The notes beneath the pieces were generated by a model. It had not been told where the DNA came from and ran no database searches. It worked only from the letters and a program-made list of their open reading frames with translations. The position numbers were made by a program, and so were the translations under genes. Positions 1-9,274 of a stretch of 64,000 nt of DNA are shown piece after piece (positions within the stretch are counted from its first letter, which is position 1; each line of letters begins with the position of its first letter). Source of the stretch: Paraburkholderia sp. BL21I4N1 (lineage in GTDB: Bacteria > Pseudomonadota > Gammaproteobacteria > Burkholderiales > Burkholderiaceae); assembly GCF_002973525.1 (NCBI RefSeq), contig NZ_PVEN01000008.1, forward strand, positions 186,001 through 250,000. The letters run 5' to 3'.

Positions 1-231
1 AGCAAGAACAATATCGAACAATCTGTCCGCGACAGCCTGGGGATGTATTTCCAGGATCTCGACGGCTCCAATCCGCACGACGTCTACGACATGGTGATTT
101 CGTGCGTGGAAAAACCCTTGCTCGAAGTGGTGCTCGAGCAGGCCGGCGGCAATCAGTCGCTGGCCGCCGAGTATCTCGGCATTAACCGCAATACGCTGCG
201 CAAGAAGCTGCAACAGCACGGTTTGTTGTAG
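1..231 (+). CDS. fis: DNA-binding protein Fis (5' end outside window)
   Basis: Nucleoid-associated DNA-bending protein acting on rRNA, recombination and metabolic promoters. The reading frame is open from base 1, so the gene starts upstream; an internal ATG at 43 is not the start. The visible 76 codons contain the dimerisation core and a C-terminal helix-turn-helix with the Fis/NtrC-type pattern (LAAEYLGINRNTLRKKL) next to the end. The gene ends 56 bases before purH on the same strand, the usual fis-purH arrangement of Burkholderiaceae, where dusB commonly precedes fis (outside this window). Confidence 0.93.
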   Translation, partial: SKNNIEQSVRDSLGMYFQDLDGSNPHDVYDMVISCVEKPLLEVVLEQAGGNQSLAAEYLGINRNTLRKKLQQHGLL

Positions 232-287
232 TTCGCTGTCGTTTTCTCGCGCCCTGCCACGTTTCCCTTCGGCTTTTCGTCTTCATC

Positions 288-1853
288 ATGATCAAGCAAG
301 CGCTCATCTCCGTTTCCGACAAGTCCGGCATCGTCGACTTCGCCAAGTCGCTGTCCGACCTCGGCGTCAAGCTCCTGTCGACCGGCGGCACCGCGAAACT
401 GCTCGCGGACGCGGGTCTGCCCGTCACCGAAGTCGCCGATTACACGGGCTTCCCGGAAATGCTCGATGGGCGCGTGAAAACGCTGCATCCGAAGGTGCAC
501 GGCGGCATTCTGGCGCGCCGCGACCTCCCGGAACACATGGCCGCGCTTGAAAAGCACGACATTCCGACCATCGACCTGCTGGTCGTGAATCTGTACCCGT
601 TCGTGCAGACCGTGTCGAAAGAAGAGTGCTCGCTGGAAGACGCGATCGAGAACATCGACATTGGCGGCCCGACCATGCTGCGTTCGGCGGCGAAGAATCA
701 CCGCGACGTGACGGTGGTGGTCGATCCGACCGACTACGCGGTCGTGCTCGACGAAATGCGTGCGAACAGCAACGCGGTGTCGTACAAGACGAATTTCCGC
801 CTCGCCACCAAGGTATTCGCGCACACCGCGCAGTACGACGGCGCGATCACGAACTACCTGACCAGCCTGACCGACGAGTTGCAACACGCGTCGCGCAACA
901 CGTACCCGGCTACGTTCAACCTGGCGTTCGACAAGGTGCAAGACCTCCGCTACGGCGAAAACCCGCACCAGAGCGCGGCGTTCTACCGCGATCTGTCGGT
1001 GCCGGCCGGCGCGTTGGCGAACTACAGCCAGTTGCAGGGCAAGGAACTGTCCTACAACAACATCGCGGATTCCGACGCGGCGTGGGAATGCGTGAAGACG
1101 TTCGACGTGCCGGCCTGCGTGATCGTCAAGCACGCGAACCCGTGCGGCGTGGCGATCGGCGCGGATGCGCACGAAGCGTACGCGAAGGCGCTGCAGACCG
1201 ATCCGACGTCGGCATTCGGCGGCATCATCGCGTTCAACCGCGAAGTGGATGAAGCGGCGGCGCAAGCAGTGGCCAAGCAGTTCGTCGAAGTGCTGATCGC
1301 GCCGTCGTTCAGCGCGGCAGCGCGTCAGGTGTTCACGGCGAAGCAGAACGTGCGTCTGCTGGAAATCGCTTTGGGCGACGGTCACAACGCATTCGATCTG
1401 AAGCGCGTGGGCGGCGGCCTGCTGGTGCAATCGCTCGATTCGAAGAACGTGCAGCCGCGCGAATTGCGTGTGGTCACGAAACGTCACCCTACGCCGAAGG
1501 AAATGGACGACCTGCTGTTCGCATGGCGCGTGGCGAAGTACGTGAAGTCGAACGCGATCGTGTTCTGCGGCAACGGCATGACGCTGGGCGTCGGCGCCGG
1601 CCAGATGAGCCGCGTGGACTCGGCGCGTATCGCCAGCATCAAGGCACAGAACGCCGGTTTGACGCTGACGGGTTCGGCGGTGGCGTCGGACGCGTTCTTC
1701 CCGTTCCGTGACGGTCTGGACGTGGTGGTGGCGGCAGGCGCGACCTGCGTGATTCAACCGGGCGGCTCGATGCGCGACGACGAAGTGGTCAGCGCGGCGG
1801 ATGAGCACAACATCGCCATGGTGTTGACCGGTGTGCGTCACTTCCGGCATTGA
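288..1853 (+). CDS. purH: Bifunctional AICAR formyltransferase / IMP cyclohydrolase
   Basis: Catalyses the last two steps of purine synthesis: formylation of AICAR with 10-formyl-tetrahydrofolate and ring closure to IMP. The 521-residue protein has the usual full length. The N-terminal ~200 residues form the MGS-like cyclohydrolase domain (SDKSG near residue 10, STGGT near residue 32); the rest is the transformylase domain, with the catalytic KHxNPCG motif at 281-287. It follows fis closely and ends in a strong hairpin terminator. No start ambiguity was seen. purB, another late purine enzyme, lies separately in this window. Confidence 0.97.
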   Translation: MIKQALISVSDKSGIVDFAKSLSDLGVKLLSTGGTAKLLADAGLPVTEVADYTGFPEMLDGRVKTLHPKVHGGILARRDLPEHMAALEKHDIPTIDLLVVNLYPFVQTVSKEECSLEDAIENIDIGGPTMLRSAAKNHRDVTVVVDPTDYAVVLDEMRANSNAVSYKTNFRLATKVFAHTAQYDGAITNYLTSLTDELQHASRNTYPATFNLAFDKVQDLRYGENPHQSAAFYRDLSVPAGALANYSQLQGKELSYNNIADSDAAWECVKTFDVPACVIVKHANPCGVAIGADAHEAYAKALQTDPTSAFGGIIAFNREVDEAAAQAVAKQFVEVLIAPSFSAAARQVFTAKQNVRLLEIALGDGHNAFDLKRVGGGLLVQSLDSKNVQPRELRVVTKRHPTPKEMDDLLFAWRVAKYVKSNAIVFCGNGMTLGVGAGQMSRVDSARIASIKAQNAGLTLTGSAVASDAFFPFRDGLDVVVAAGATCVIQPGGSMRDDEVVSAADEHNIAMVLTGVRHFRH

Positions 1854-1931
1854 TTTTTTGGCTGGTGTGACGGGGGCGGCCCGAGGGTGAAGTCGCTCGC
1901 CGTGGATGACTAGCTCGCGTTCAGCGATGAA

Positions 1932-1968
1932 ACGGCCCGGCGGAGTTTTCCGCCGGGCCGTTTTCTTT
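1932..1968 (+). terminator. Intrinsic terminator after purH
   Basis: A perfect 13-bp stem (1932-1944 with 1949-1961) closes a four-base loop and is followed by TTTTCTTTT. It lies about 80 bases past the purH stop and separates purH from the ruv genes. Confidence 0.9.
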
Positions 1969-2118
1969 TGGCGCCGCCGAGGTTGCCATTGCATCGTTAC
2001 CGCTGAACCGCGCACGTAGCGGTTTTTATTCCGCCGATCTCGACGCTCGCCGGCCGTCACGCGGTGCGCGTGTTGTAGTATCGCAAGCACCTGGTTTTTA
2101 CGGCATGTGCGGCACCTC

Positions 2119-2661
2119 ATGAGAATTCTCGGCATCGACCCCGGCTTGCGCGTGACCGGCTTCGGCGTGATCGATCAAAGCGGCCACACGCTCAGTTACG
2201 TCGCGAGCGGCGTCATCAAGACCGCCGACGCCGATCTGCCCTCGCGTCTGGGCACCATTTTCGAAGGCATCTCGACGCTGATCCGCCAGCACTCGCCAGA
2301 TCAGTCGGCGATCGAAAAAGTGTTCGTCAACGTCAACCCGCAGTCCACGCTGCTGCTTGGCCAGGCGCGCGGCGCGGCGATCTGCGGACTGGTCGCGGGC
2401 GGCGTGCCGGTGGCCGAGTACACCGCGCTGCAATTGAAGCAGGCGGTGGTGGGCTACGGCCGCGCCACCAAGGAACAGATGCAGCAGATGGTGGTACGAC
2501 TGCTGAACCTCTCCGGCGTGCCCAGCACGGACGCCGCCGACGCGCTCGGCATGGCGATCTGCCATGCGCACAGCGGCACGACGCTGAGCACGCTCGGCGG
2601 TATTGCACCGGCACTCGCGAAGAAGGGCTTGCGCGTGAGACGCGGGCGACTGGTGGGCTAG
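2119..2661 (+). CDS. ruvC: Holliday junction resolvase RuvC
   Basis: Endonuclease that cuts four-way DNA junctions, working with the RuvAB branch-migration motor. The start chosen is ATG 2119, giving 180 residues that begin MRILGIDPG with the first catalytic aspartate at residue 7; an in-frame GTG at 2107 would add four residues and is not supported by the family. The C-terminal DAADALGMAICH segment carries the conserved acidic residues of the RNase H-like active site. ruvA and ruvB follow on the same strand. Confidence 0.96.
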   Translation: MRILGIDPGLRVTGFGVIDQSGHTLSYVASGVIKTADADLPSRLGTIFEGISTLIRQHSPDQSAIEKVFVNVNPQSTLLLGQARGAAICGLVAGGVPVAEYTALQLKQAVVGYGRATKEQMQQMVVRLLNLSGVPSTDAADALGMAICHAHSGTTLSTLGGIAPALAKKGLRVRRGRLVG

Positions 2662-2786
2662 AGCCGCCGGCGTTCGCCAGCCGTGATCGGCGCCGCGCGC
2701 GCTGGTTGTGACACACGCGGTGCAGGCATCGCGCGCGCCCCGCCCGCTGCGCTACACTCGCCCTTTCTCTCGAAATCGAATCCGCC

Positions 2787-3368
2787 ATGATCGGTCGCAT
2801 TGCCGGCGTTCTGCTGGAAAAAAACCCGCCGCATCTGCTCGTCGACTGCAACGGTGTCGGCTATGAAGTCGACGTGCCGATGAGCACGTTCTACAACCTG
2901 CCCTCGACCGGCGAACGCGTCGTGCTGCTCACGCAGATGATCGTGCGCGAGGACGCGCATCTGCTGTACGGCTTCGGCACCGCCGAAGAACGCGCCACCT
3001 TCCGCGAACTGCTGAAGATTTCCGGCATCGGCGCACGCATGGCGCTCGCGGTGCTGTCCGGCATGAGCGTGCACGAACTGGCGCAGACCGTGACGATGCA
3101 GGACGCGGCTCGCCTCACGCGCGTGCCCGGCATCGGCAAGAAGACGGCCGAACGCCTGCTGCTCGAACTGAAGGGCAAGCTCGGCGCCGACCTGGGCGCA
3201 ATGGCTGGCGCGGCGTCGGCATCCGACCATGCCTCCGATATCCTGAACGCGCTGCTCGCCCTGGGTTACTCCGAAAAAGAAGCGTTGGCGGCCGTCAAGA
3301 ACGTGCCGGCCGGCACCGGCGTTTCCGAGGGCATCAAGCTCGCACTGAAGGCGTTGTCCAAGGGCTGA
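2787..3368 (+). CDS. ruvA: Holliday junction DNA helicase subunit RuvA
   Basis: Tetrameric junction-binding subunit that loads RuvB. At 193 residues it has the family length: an OB-fold N-terminus (MIGRIAGVLLEK), two helix-hairpin-helix elements (ISGIGARMAL near 75 and VPGIGKKTAERL near 112), a flexible linker, and the C-terminal RuvB-binding three-helix domain (ILNALLALGYSEKEA). It lies 125 bases after ruvC and 121 before ruvB, so shared transcription is possible but not tight. Confidence 0.97.
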   Translation: MIGRIAGVLLEKNPPHLLVDCNGVGYEVDVPMSTFYNLPSTGERVVLLTQMIVREDAHLLYGFGTAEERATFRELLKISGIGARMALAVLSGMSVHELAQTVTMQDAARLTRVPGIGKKTAERLLLELKGKLGADLGAMAGAASASDHASDILNALLALGYSEKEALAAVKNVPAGTGVSEGIKLALKALSKG

Positions 3369-3489
3369 CACGACGCTCCGGACGCTGACTTTGCATGCGA
3401 CCGGTACAGCATCTCACAGGCCATGGGCTTAGCGCACCCTGGCCGTTCGGCCGGGTTTCGCAACGAGGCCAGCGCGGTACAATGGCCAG

Positions 3490-4554
3490 ATGATCGAAAC
3501 CGACAAACTTGCCGCCGAGCGCATCATCGCGGCCACGCCCGTCTCGCCGAACGAAGAAGCGTTCGAGCGTGCGTTGCGGCCGCGCCAGCTCGACGAGTAT
3601 GTCGGGCAGGAAAAGGTGCGCGGCCAGCTGGAAATTTTCATCGAGGCGGCCAAGCGCCGCTCCGAATCGCTCGACCACGTTCTGCTGTTCGGGCCGCCGG
3701 GCCTCGGCAAAACCACGCTCGCGCACATCATCGCGCGGGAAATGGGCGTCAATCTGCGGCAAACGTCCGGACCGGTGCTCGAACGGGCCGGCGACCTCGC
3801 CGCGCTGCTCACCAATCTCGAAGCCAACGACGTTCTATTCATCGACGAAATCCACCGGCTCTCACCGGTCGTCGAAGAAATTCTGTACCCGGCGCTGGAG
3901 GATTATCAGATCGACATCATGATCGGCGAAGGGCCGGCCGCGCGTAGCGTGAAGCTGGACCTGCAGCCGTTCACGCTGGTCGGTGCGACCACCCGCGCGG
4001 GTATGCTGACCAATCCGCTACGCGACCGTTTCGGGATCGTCGCGCGGCTCGAGTTCTATAACGCTGAAGAGCTGGCTCGAATCGTCACGCGTTCGGCGTC
4101 GTTGCTCAAGGCGCAGATTCATCCGGACGGCGCGTTCGAAATCGCCAGGCGCGCACGCGGCACGCCGCGGATCGCGAACCGCCTGCTGCGTCGCGTGCGT
4201 GACTTCGCCGAGGTGAAAGCCGACGGCAACATTACCGCGCAAGTGGCCGACGCCGCGCTGAAAATGCTCGACGTCGACGCGGTCGGCTTCGATCTGATGG
4301 ACCGCAAGCTGCTCGAAGCGATCCTGCACAAGTTCGACGGCGGCCCGGTTGGCGTCGACAATCTGGCGGCGGCGATCGGCGAGGAACGCGACACGATCGA
4401 AGACGTGCTCGAACCGTATCTGATTCAGCAGGGTTTCCTGCAGCGCACGCCGCGCGGCCGCGTCGCCACGATGCTCACTTATCGGCATTTCGGATTGGCC
4501 GCACCGGATTCAACGAGCGCGTTGCCGGGCATCTGGGATTCGGCTGCGACCTGA
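3490..4554 (+). CDS. ruvB: Holliday junction DNA helicase subunit RuvB
   Basis: AAA+ ATPase that drives branch migration. The 354-residue protein shows Walker A GPPGLGKT at 68-75, Walker B FIDE at 117-120, the sensor region GATTRAGMLT, and a C-terminal winged-helix domain (PRGRVATMLTYRHFG). The start MIETDKLAAERII matches the N-terminus usual for beta-proteobacterial RuvB. It is the last gene of the ruv set; the next gene converges on it. Nothing clear is seen in the 123 bases between them. Confidence 0.97.
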   Translation: MIETDKLAAERIIAATPVSPNEEAFERALRPRQLDEYVGQEKVRGQLEIFIEAAKRRSESLDHVLLFGPPGLGKTTLAHIIAREMGVNLRQTSGPVLERAGDLAALLTNLEANDVLFIDEIHRLSPVVEEILYPALEDYQIDIMIGEGPAARSVKLDLQPFTLVGATTRAGMLTNPLRDRFGIVARLEFYNAEELARIVTRSASLLKAQIHPDGAFEIARRARGTPRIANRLLRRVRDFAEVKADGNITAQVADAALKMLDVDAVGFDLMDRKLLEAILHKFDGGPVGVDNLAAAIGEERDTIEDVLEPYLIQQGFLQRTPRGRVATMLTYRHFGLAAPDSTSALPGIWDSAAT

Positions 4555-4677
4555 GCTGGATGGCGCGAGTGCTGTGCCGAATGTCAGATCACGCTGGCTA
4601 ACGGCACTGCGGCAGGTCACACAGCAAGCGTCAACAAGACATCAACCTGTAGCCTGAGCCCTGCCGCGACCTAGCGC

Positions 4678-5349
4678 TTAACGACCCGGCTCCGGGACCT
4701 TCTTAAAGGTGTCGTCCGAGCTCGGTACGTCGAGATGCGACACGTCCGCCCACGACACGATCGTCGCGCGGCCGTTATCGAAATCCACCACATTCACACT
4801 CGTGTTGAGCAACGCGTAATCACGCGGCGCGTCGAGCGGCAAATTGCAGGCGAAACGGCGCACGCAATCCAGCACGCCGCCGTGCGCGACACACGCAATC
4901 CGCCCGCCGGGATGCGCCGCGACCAGCGGTTCGATCGCATGCAATACGCGGTGGTAGAGCGTGCGTTGCGACTCGCCGTCCGGCGGCGCGAAGCCGGCGT
5001 CGCGAGTTTGCCAGTGTGCGTATTCGTCGGGGAAACGCAGTGCGATCTCGTCGCTGTCATGGCCCTGGAACGCGCCGTATGAACGCTCGCGCAGACCTTC
5101 GCGCAGCTGAAGAGACAGGCCGAGCGCGTCGGCGATCGGCTGCGCGGTTTGCTGCGCGCGCTGCAGGTCGCTCGAATAGATCGCGTCGAGCCGCGCGCCC
5201 TGCTTCGCCTCGTCGGCCATGCGGCGTGCGAGACGTTGCGCCTGGGCCAGACCCGTCGTCGCCAGTGGAATGTCGATGTGACCTTGAATGCGCTTGATGC
5301 GGTTCCAATCGGTCTCGCCGTGCCGGATAAACAGAATCTGCGTGGTCAT
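4678..5349 (-). CDS. Histidine phosphatase family protein (phosphoglycerate mutase-like)
   Basis: Member of the branch of the histidine phosphatase superfamily often labelled GpmB or CobC. The 223-residue protein opens with the RHG motif (LFIRHGETDWNR), with the phospho-acceptor His10, a probable acid Glu88 (LRERSYG) and the second histidine at 156 (VAHGGVL). Motifs place the fold firmly but not the substrate; a general sugar-phosphate or nucleotide phosphatase is as likely as a true mutase. It converges with ruvB and is followed upstream by dtd in the same direction, a neighbour often kept in Burkholderia. Confidence 0.88.
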   Translation of the reverse strand: MTTQILFIRHGETDWNRIKRIQGHIDIPLATTGLAQAQRLARRMADEAKQGARLDAIYSSDLQRAQQTAQPIADALGLSLQLREGLRERSYGAFQGHDSDEIALRFPDEYAHWQTRDAGFAPPDGESQRTLYHRVLHAIEPLVAAHPGGRIACVAHGGVLDCVRRFACNLPLDAPRDYALLNTSVNVVDFDNGRATIVSWADVSHLDVPSSDDTFKKVPEPGR

Positions 5350-5468
5350 GGAATGAAAGTGGGCACCATTCGCCGGTTATGCCGAACCGCTATTGTCGCA
5401 AAAAGCGGCTGGAGGGAGAGGCGAACGCAAACGCGCCGCCATGTTGCTGCTGACAAACCGCCTGCAAA

Positions 5469-5927
5469 TCAGGCGTTGGTCTGTAGCCAGAACGTGACCG
5501 GCCCGTCGTTGACGAGCGACACCTGCATATCGGCGCCGAACTCGCCGGTCTCGACGATCGGATGCTTGCCGCGCGCCGCGGCAACGAAGTAATCGAACAG
5601 GCGCTTGCCCTCGTCCGGTGGGGCGGCCGGCGTGAAGCTTGGGCGCAGGCCGCTGTTGGTATCCGCGGCCAGCGTGAACTGCGACACGAGCAGCAAGCCG
5701 CCCGCGCGCCCGGCGCCGTCCAGATTCTGCACGGAGAGATTCATCTTGCCGGCCGCGTCGCTAAACACGCGGTAGCCGAGCACCTTGGCGAGCAGCCGAT
5801 CGGCGGCCGCCTCGGTGTCGCCGCGTTCGGCGCACACGAGCGCGAGCAGACCTGCTTCAATCGCGCCGGTCACGCGGTCGGCCACGCGCACTTCCGCGCG
5901 CCGCACGCGTTGGATCAACGCTATCAT
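5469..5927 (-). CDS. dtd: D-aminoacyl-tRNA deacylase
   Basis: Removes D-amino acids, and glycine mischarged on tRNA-Ala, from tRNA, a proofreading step in translation. The 152-residue protein carries both family signatures: SQFTLAA at 82-88 and the NxGPVT cross-subunit motif at 140-145. It sits just downstream of tyrS on the same strand (68-base gap); this fits functionally, because D-Tyr-tRNA is the classic substrate. Length and ends are standard. Confidence 0.96.
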   Translation of the reverse strand: MIALIQRVRRAEVRVADRVTGAIEAGLLALVCAERGDTEAAADRLLAKVLGYRVFSDAAGKMNLSVQNLDGAGRAGGLLLVSQFTLAADTNSGLRPSFTPAAPPDEGKRLFDYFVAAARGKHPIVETGEFGADMQVSLVNDGPVTFWLQTNA

Positions 5928-5995
5928 CGGCGCAACTCCGACTCTCGCTGTAGCAGCGTTCGTGTCATCGCTGAGTTATCCCTGGTCGAGCGCGA

Positions 5996-7246
5996 TCAGG
6001 CCGTCAGCGTGACGCGTGCAAAACGGCGCTTGCCGACCTGCACGATGAACTCGCCCGCTTCGACCTTCAGCCCCTTGTCGGACACGGTCGCGCCGTCGAT
6101 CTTCACACCGCCCTGCTCGATGTTGCGCAGCGCTTCGCTGGTCGACGGCACCAGGTTCGCCTGCTTGAGCAACTGCCCGATGGCGAGCGGCGCGCCCGCG
6201 AGCGTCACCGCCGGGATATCGTCCGGCACGCCGCCCTTCGCGCGATGGTTGAAGTCCTCGAGCGCCCGCTCGGCGTCCGCTTGCGAGTGGAAACGCGCAA
6301 CGATCTCCTGACCGAGCATCACCTTGAAATCGCGCGGATTGCGGCCCGCTTCGATCTCTTTCCTGAAGCCTGCGATCTCGTCCATCGGACGGAACGACAG
6401 CAGTTCAAAGTAACGCCACATCAGCACGTCGGAAATGCTCATCAGCTTGCCAAACATGTCCGTCGGCTTTTCGCTGATGCCGATGTAGTTGTGCTTCGAC
6501 TTCGACATCTTTTCGACGCCGTCGAGCCCCTCGAGCAACGGCATGGTCAGAATGCACTGCTGCTCCTGGCCGTACTGCTTCTGCAACTCGCGGCCCACCA
6601 GCAGGTTGAACTTCTGGTCGGTGCCGCCGAGTTCGAGGTCGGCGTTCAGCGCGACCGAGTCATAGCCTTGCATCAGCGGGTACAGGAACTCGTGGATCGA
6701 GATCGGCACGCCGCCCTGGAAGCGCTTGGTGAAATCTTCGCGTTCAAGAATGCGCGCCACCGTGTAGCGCGACGCGAGCTTGATCATGCCGTCGGCGCCA
6801 AGCGGCATCGACCATTCGCTGTTGTAGCGGATCTCCGTCTTGTCGCGGTCGAGCACCAGCGCGGCCTGCTCGAAATACGTCTTGGCGTTGGATTCGATCT
6901 GTTCGCGCGTGAGAGGCGGACGCGTGGCATTGCGGCCCGACGGATCGCCGATCAACGACGTGAAATCGCCGATCAGGAAAATCACCGTGTGGCCGAGATC
7001 CTGCAACTGGCGCATTTTGTTCAGCACGACCGTGTGGCCGATGTGGATGTCCGGCGCGGTCGGATCGAGCCCGAGCTTGATGCGCAGCGGCTTGCCGCTC
7101 GCGGCGCTTCGCGCGAGCTTTTGCGCGAATTCGTCTTCGATCAACAGTTCGTCGACACCGCGCTTGGTGACGGCGAGCGCGTGACGGACTTCGTCGGTGA
7201 GCGGAAGGACGGCAGCGGGGGTAGGCTTGGTGGACTCGGTGCTCAT
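5996..7246 (-). CDS. tyrS: Tyrosyl-tRNA synthetase
   Basis: Class I synthetase charging tRNA-Tyr. The 416-residue protein has HIGH at 68-71, KMSKS at 246-250, and a C-terminal S4-like RNA-binding domain (about residues 350-416, LLKQANLVPSTSEA onward). The HIGH/KMSKS spacing fits the TyrZ-like branch more than E. coli TyrS; that placement is inferred from the motifs. The gene is divergent from anmK across 216 bases that must hold both promoters. Confidence 0.96.
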   Translation of the reverse strand: MSTESTKPTPAAVLPLTDEVRHALAVTKRGVDELLIEDEFAQKLARSAASGKPLRIKLGLDPTAPDIHIGHTVVLNKMRQLQDLGHTVIFLIGDFTSLIGDPSGRNATRPPLTREQIESNAKTYFEQAALVLDRDKTEIRYNSEWSMPLGADGMIKLASRYTVARILEREDFTKRFQGGVPISIHEFLYPLMQGYDSVALNADLELGGTDQKFNLLVGRELQKQYGQEQQCILTMPLLEGLDGVEKMSKSKHNYIGISEKPTDMFGKLMSISDVLMWRYFELLSFRPMDEIAGFRKEIEAGRNPRDFKVMLGQEIVARFHSQADAERALEDFNHRAKGGVPDDIPAVTLAGAPLAIGQLLKQANLVPSTSEALRNIEQGGVKIDGATVSDKGLKVEAGEFIVQVGKRRFARVTLTA

Positions 7247-7462
7247 GCTGGAAACTTGAAGTCGCGAAAAAAAGAGATTGTCCCATAGATGCGCGCCGCC
7301 GCGCCCACTGACGCCGTCGCAAGCGTCCCGGCGGGGCGCGATTTCTACACAATTTTCGCGCGACGGCCCCGGTGGTTGGCGTCACGACGCTTTATATTCG
7401 GCCGCGCTTGGCTGGATAATCTGCTACAACCAATCGCAACGAATCTCGACAGGAGCAGCAAC

Positions 7463-8593
7463 GTGGCGCAAGACACCGCAGACGGCGTCTACCTTGGATT
7501 GATGTCCGGCACGAGCATGGACGGCGTGGATGGCGTGGCCGTGAGATTTGCCGAAGGCAAGCCACCGGTGGTGCTCGCCGAGGCGTTCGTCGGCTTCGCG
7601 GCCGGCCTGCGCGACGCGTTGTTCGCGCTGCAGCAACCCGGCGACAACGAGATCGAACGCGAAGCGCTGGCCGCCAACGCGCTCGCCACCCGCTACACGG
7701 TGTGCTGCCACGAACTGCTGCGCGAAAGCCGCGTGTCCGCGGCAGAAGTGCGCGCGATCGGGGTGCACGGGCAGACGGTGCGGCATCGGCCGGAAAAAGG
7801 TTATACGCGGCAGATCAACAACCCGGCGCTGCTCGCGGAAATGATGCATATCGACGTGATCGCCGACTTCCGCAGTCGCGACGTCGCGGCCGGCGGCCAG
7901 GGCGCGCCGCTGGTGCCGGCGTTTCATGCCACGGTGTTCGGCGCGAAGAACGAAACGCGGGTGGTCTGCAATCTTGGCGGGATCAGCAACATCACGATTC
8001 TCAACGCAACGGGCGGGGTGCGCGGCTTCGACTGCGGGCCGGCGAACGCGCTGCTCGACGAGTGGGCGCAGCGCCATCTCGGCAAGCCCTTCGATGAAAA
8101 CGGCCATTTCGCCGCTGGCGGCCAGGTGGATCGCACGCTGCTGAACGCGCTGCTGGACGAGCCGTTCTTCTCGCAGCAACCACCCAAAAGTACTGGACGC
8201 GACCTGTTCAACCCCGAATGGCTCGACGCAAAACTCCAGCCGTTCGCCTCGCTTGCCCCCGCCGACGTGCAAGCGACGCTTGTCGCACTCACTGCGGTGA
8301 CCGTGGCGCGCGAAATCGAGCGGCATGCATCGGATGCCAAGGCGGTCTACGTGTGTGGCGGCGGCGCGCGCAATCCGGAGATTCTGAAGGCGTTGCAGCA
8401 GGCGTTGGAAGACAGCGGCGTCAGCGGCGTCCCAGTGATGACCACCGACGCGCTCGGCGTGCCGCCAAGCCAGGTTGAGCCGCTGGCCTTCGCGTGGCTG
8501 GCGATGCGTTGCGTGGCGAGGCTGCCGGGCAATCTGCCGGCGGTCACCGGTGCAGCTGCGGAACGCATACTGGGCGCGATCTACCCGCGCTGA
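7463..8593 (+). CDS. anmK: Anhydro-N-acetylmuramic acid kinase
   Basis: Phosphorylates and opens 1,6-anhydro-MurNAc during cell-wall recycling, giving MurNAc-6-phosphate. The frame is open further upstream (to an ATG at 7289), but the start chosen is GTG 7463: it has a good ribosome site (AGGAG about 8 bases before) and gives 376 residues, close to the family length. The ATPase signature LGLMSGTSMDGVDG lies at residues 11-24 and NLGGISNIT in the middle. It converges on erpA with a shared terminator between them. Confidence 0.95.
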   Translation: MAQDTADGVYLGLMSGTSMDGVDGVAVRFAEGKPPVVLAEAFVGFAAGLRDALFALQQPGDNEIEREALAANALATRYTVCCHELLRESRVSAAEVRAIGVHGQTVRHRPEKGYTRQINNPALLAEMMHIDVIADFRSRDVAAGGQGAPLVPAFHATVFGAKNETRVVCNLGGISNITILNATGGVRGFDCGPANALLDEWAQRHLGKPFDENGHFAAGGQVDRTLLNALLDEPFFSQQPPKSTGRDLFNPEWLDAKLQPFASLAPADVQATLVALTAVTVAREIERHASDAKAVYVCGGGARNPEILKALQQALEDSGVSGVPVMTTDALGVPPSQVEPLAFAWLAMRCVARLPGNLPAVTGAAAERILGAIYPR

Positions 8594-8644
8594 AAGAAGC
8601 GTGAATCGAAGCGGCGTCTGACGTGCGCCTATGCCGGGACAACG

Positions 8645-8672
8645 AAAAAACGGGGCCGCAGCCCCGTTTTTT
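8645..8672. terminator. Bidirectional terminator between anmK and erpA
   Basis: A perfect 12-bp stem, AAAAAACGGGGC (8645-8656) paired with GCCCCGTTTTTT (8661-8672), with a CGCA loop. The A and T tracts on the two sides let it stop transcription from both converging genes. Confidence 0.92.
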
Positions 8673-8703
8673 ATTCGTACAACTCGCGCTCAGACAGCAG
8701 CCA

Positions 8704-9069
8704 TCAAACCGAGAACGACGAACCGCAACCGCACGTGGTCGAAGCGTTCGGGTTCTTGATGACGAACTGCGCGCCGTTGATATCGTCCTTGTAATCGATC
8801 TCAGCGCCGACCAGATACTGGTAGCTCATCGAATCGATCAGCAACTGGACGCCGCTCTTGTTCATGACGGTGTCGTCTTCATTGACGGCTTCGTCGAACG
8901 TAAACCCGTACTGAAAGCCCGAGCAGCCGCCGCCTTGCACGAACACGCGCAATTTCAGCTCCGCATTGCCTTCTTCTTCGATCAGTTGCTTGACCTTGTC
9001 AGCCGCTGCGTCGGTAAAAACGAAGGGGGCAGGCATTTCGGTCACGGGTGTTTCGGTGACTGCGTTCAT
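8704..9069 (-). CDS. erpA: Iron-sulfur cluster insertion protein ErpA
   Basis: A-type carrier that hands [Fe-S] clusters to target enzymes. The 121-residue protein has the three cluster-binding cysteines of the family at C49 (GGGCSGFQYGF), C113 and C115 (TTCGCGSS). It lies downstream of rplM-rpsI in the same direction but behind their terminator, so it probably has its own promoter in the 205-base gap. Among the Fe-S enzymes here, the [4Fe-4S] dehydratase Edd is a plausible client class, though this is only inference. Confidence 0.96.
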   Translation of the reverse strand: MNAVTETPVTEMPAPFVFTDAAADKVKQLIEEEGNAELKLRVFVQGGGCSGFQYGFTFDEAVNEDDTVMNKSGVQLLIDSMSYQYLVGAEIDYKDDINGAQFVIKNPNASTTCGCGSSFSV

Positions 9070-9197
9070 TCGGACTCTCCAAAAAGCTTCTAGCCGCTAT
9101 TGTAGGGCTGATCTCAATATCGTGCTTAACCCCACAGAATCAATGGGTTCTCCCCGTGGAATCAAGCTGCGGCGCAACCACCACAATACGAAGCCAT

Positions 9198-9234
9198 AAA
9201 AAAAGCCGCCTTCGCGAAAGCGTTGGCGGCTTTT
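9198..9234 (-). terminator. Terminator after rpsI
   Basis: A ten-base stem (9201-9210 with 9225-9234) read on the minus strand ends in a run of seven U. It sits about 40 bases past the rpsI stop and closes the ribosomal protein operon. Confidence 0.9.
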
Positions 9235-9274
9235 GCAGCGCACCGGCCCGAGGGCCAGCTCGCACTCGAAACGA

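Noticed and set aside
153..2135. A 660-codon open frame on the minus strand covering purH.
   Set aside because: It is antisense to a complete, motif-confirmed purH, is rich in Arg/His/Val from GC-biased codons, and shows no domain.
2662..2786. Searched for a tRNA between ruvC and ruvA and in other gaps.
   Set aside because: No cloverleaf with a T-loop GGTTCGA-type motif was found in this gap or any other intergenic gap I read.
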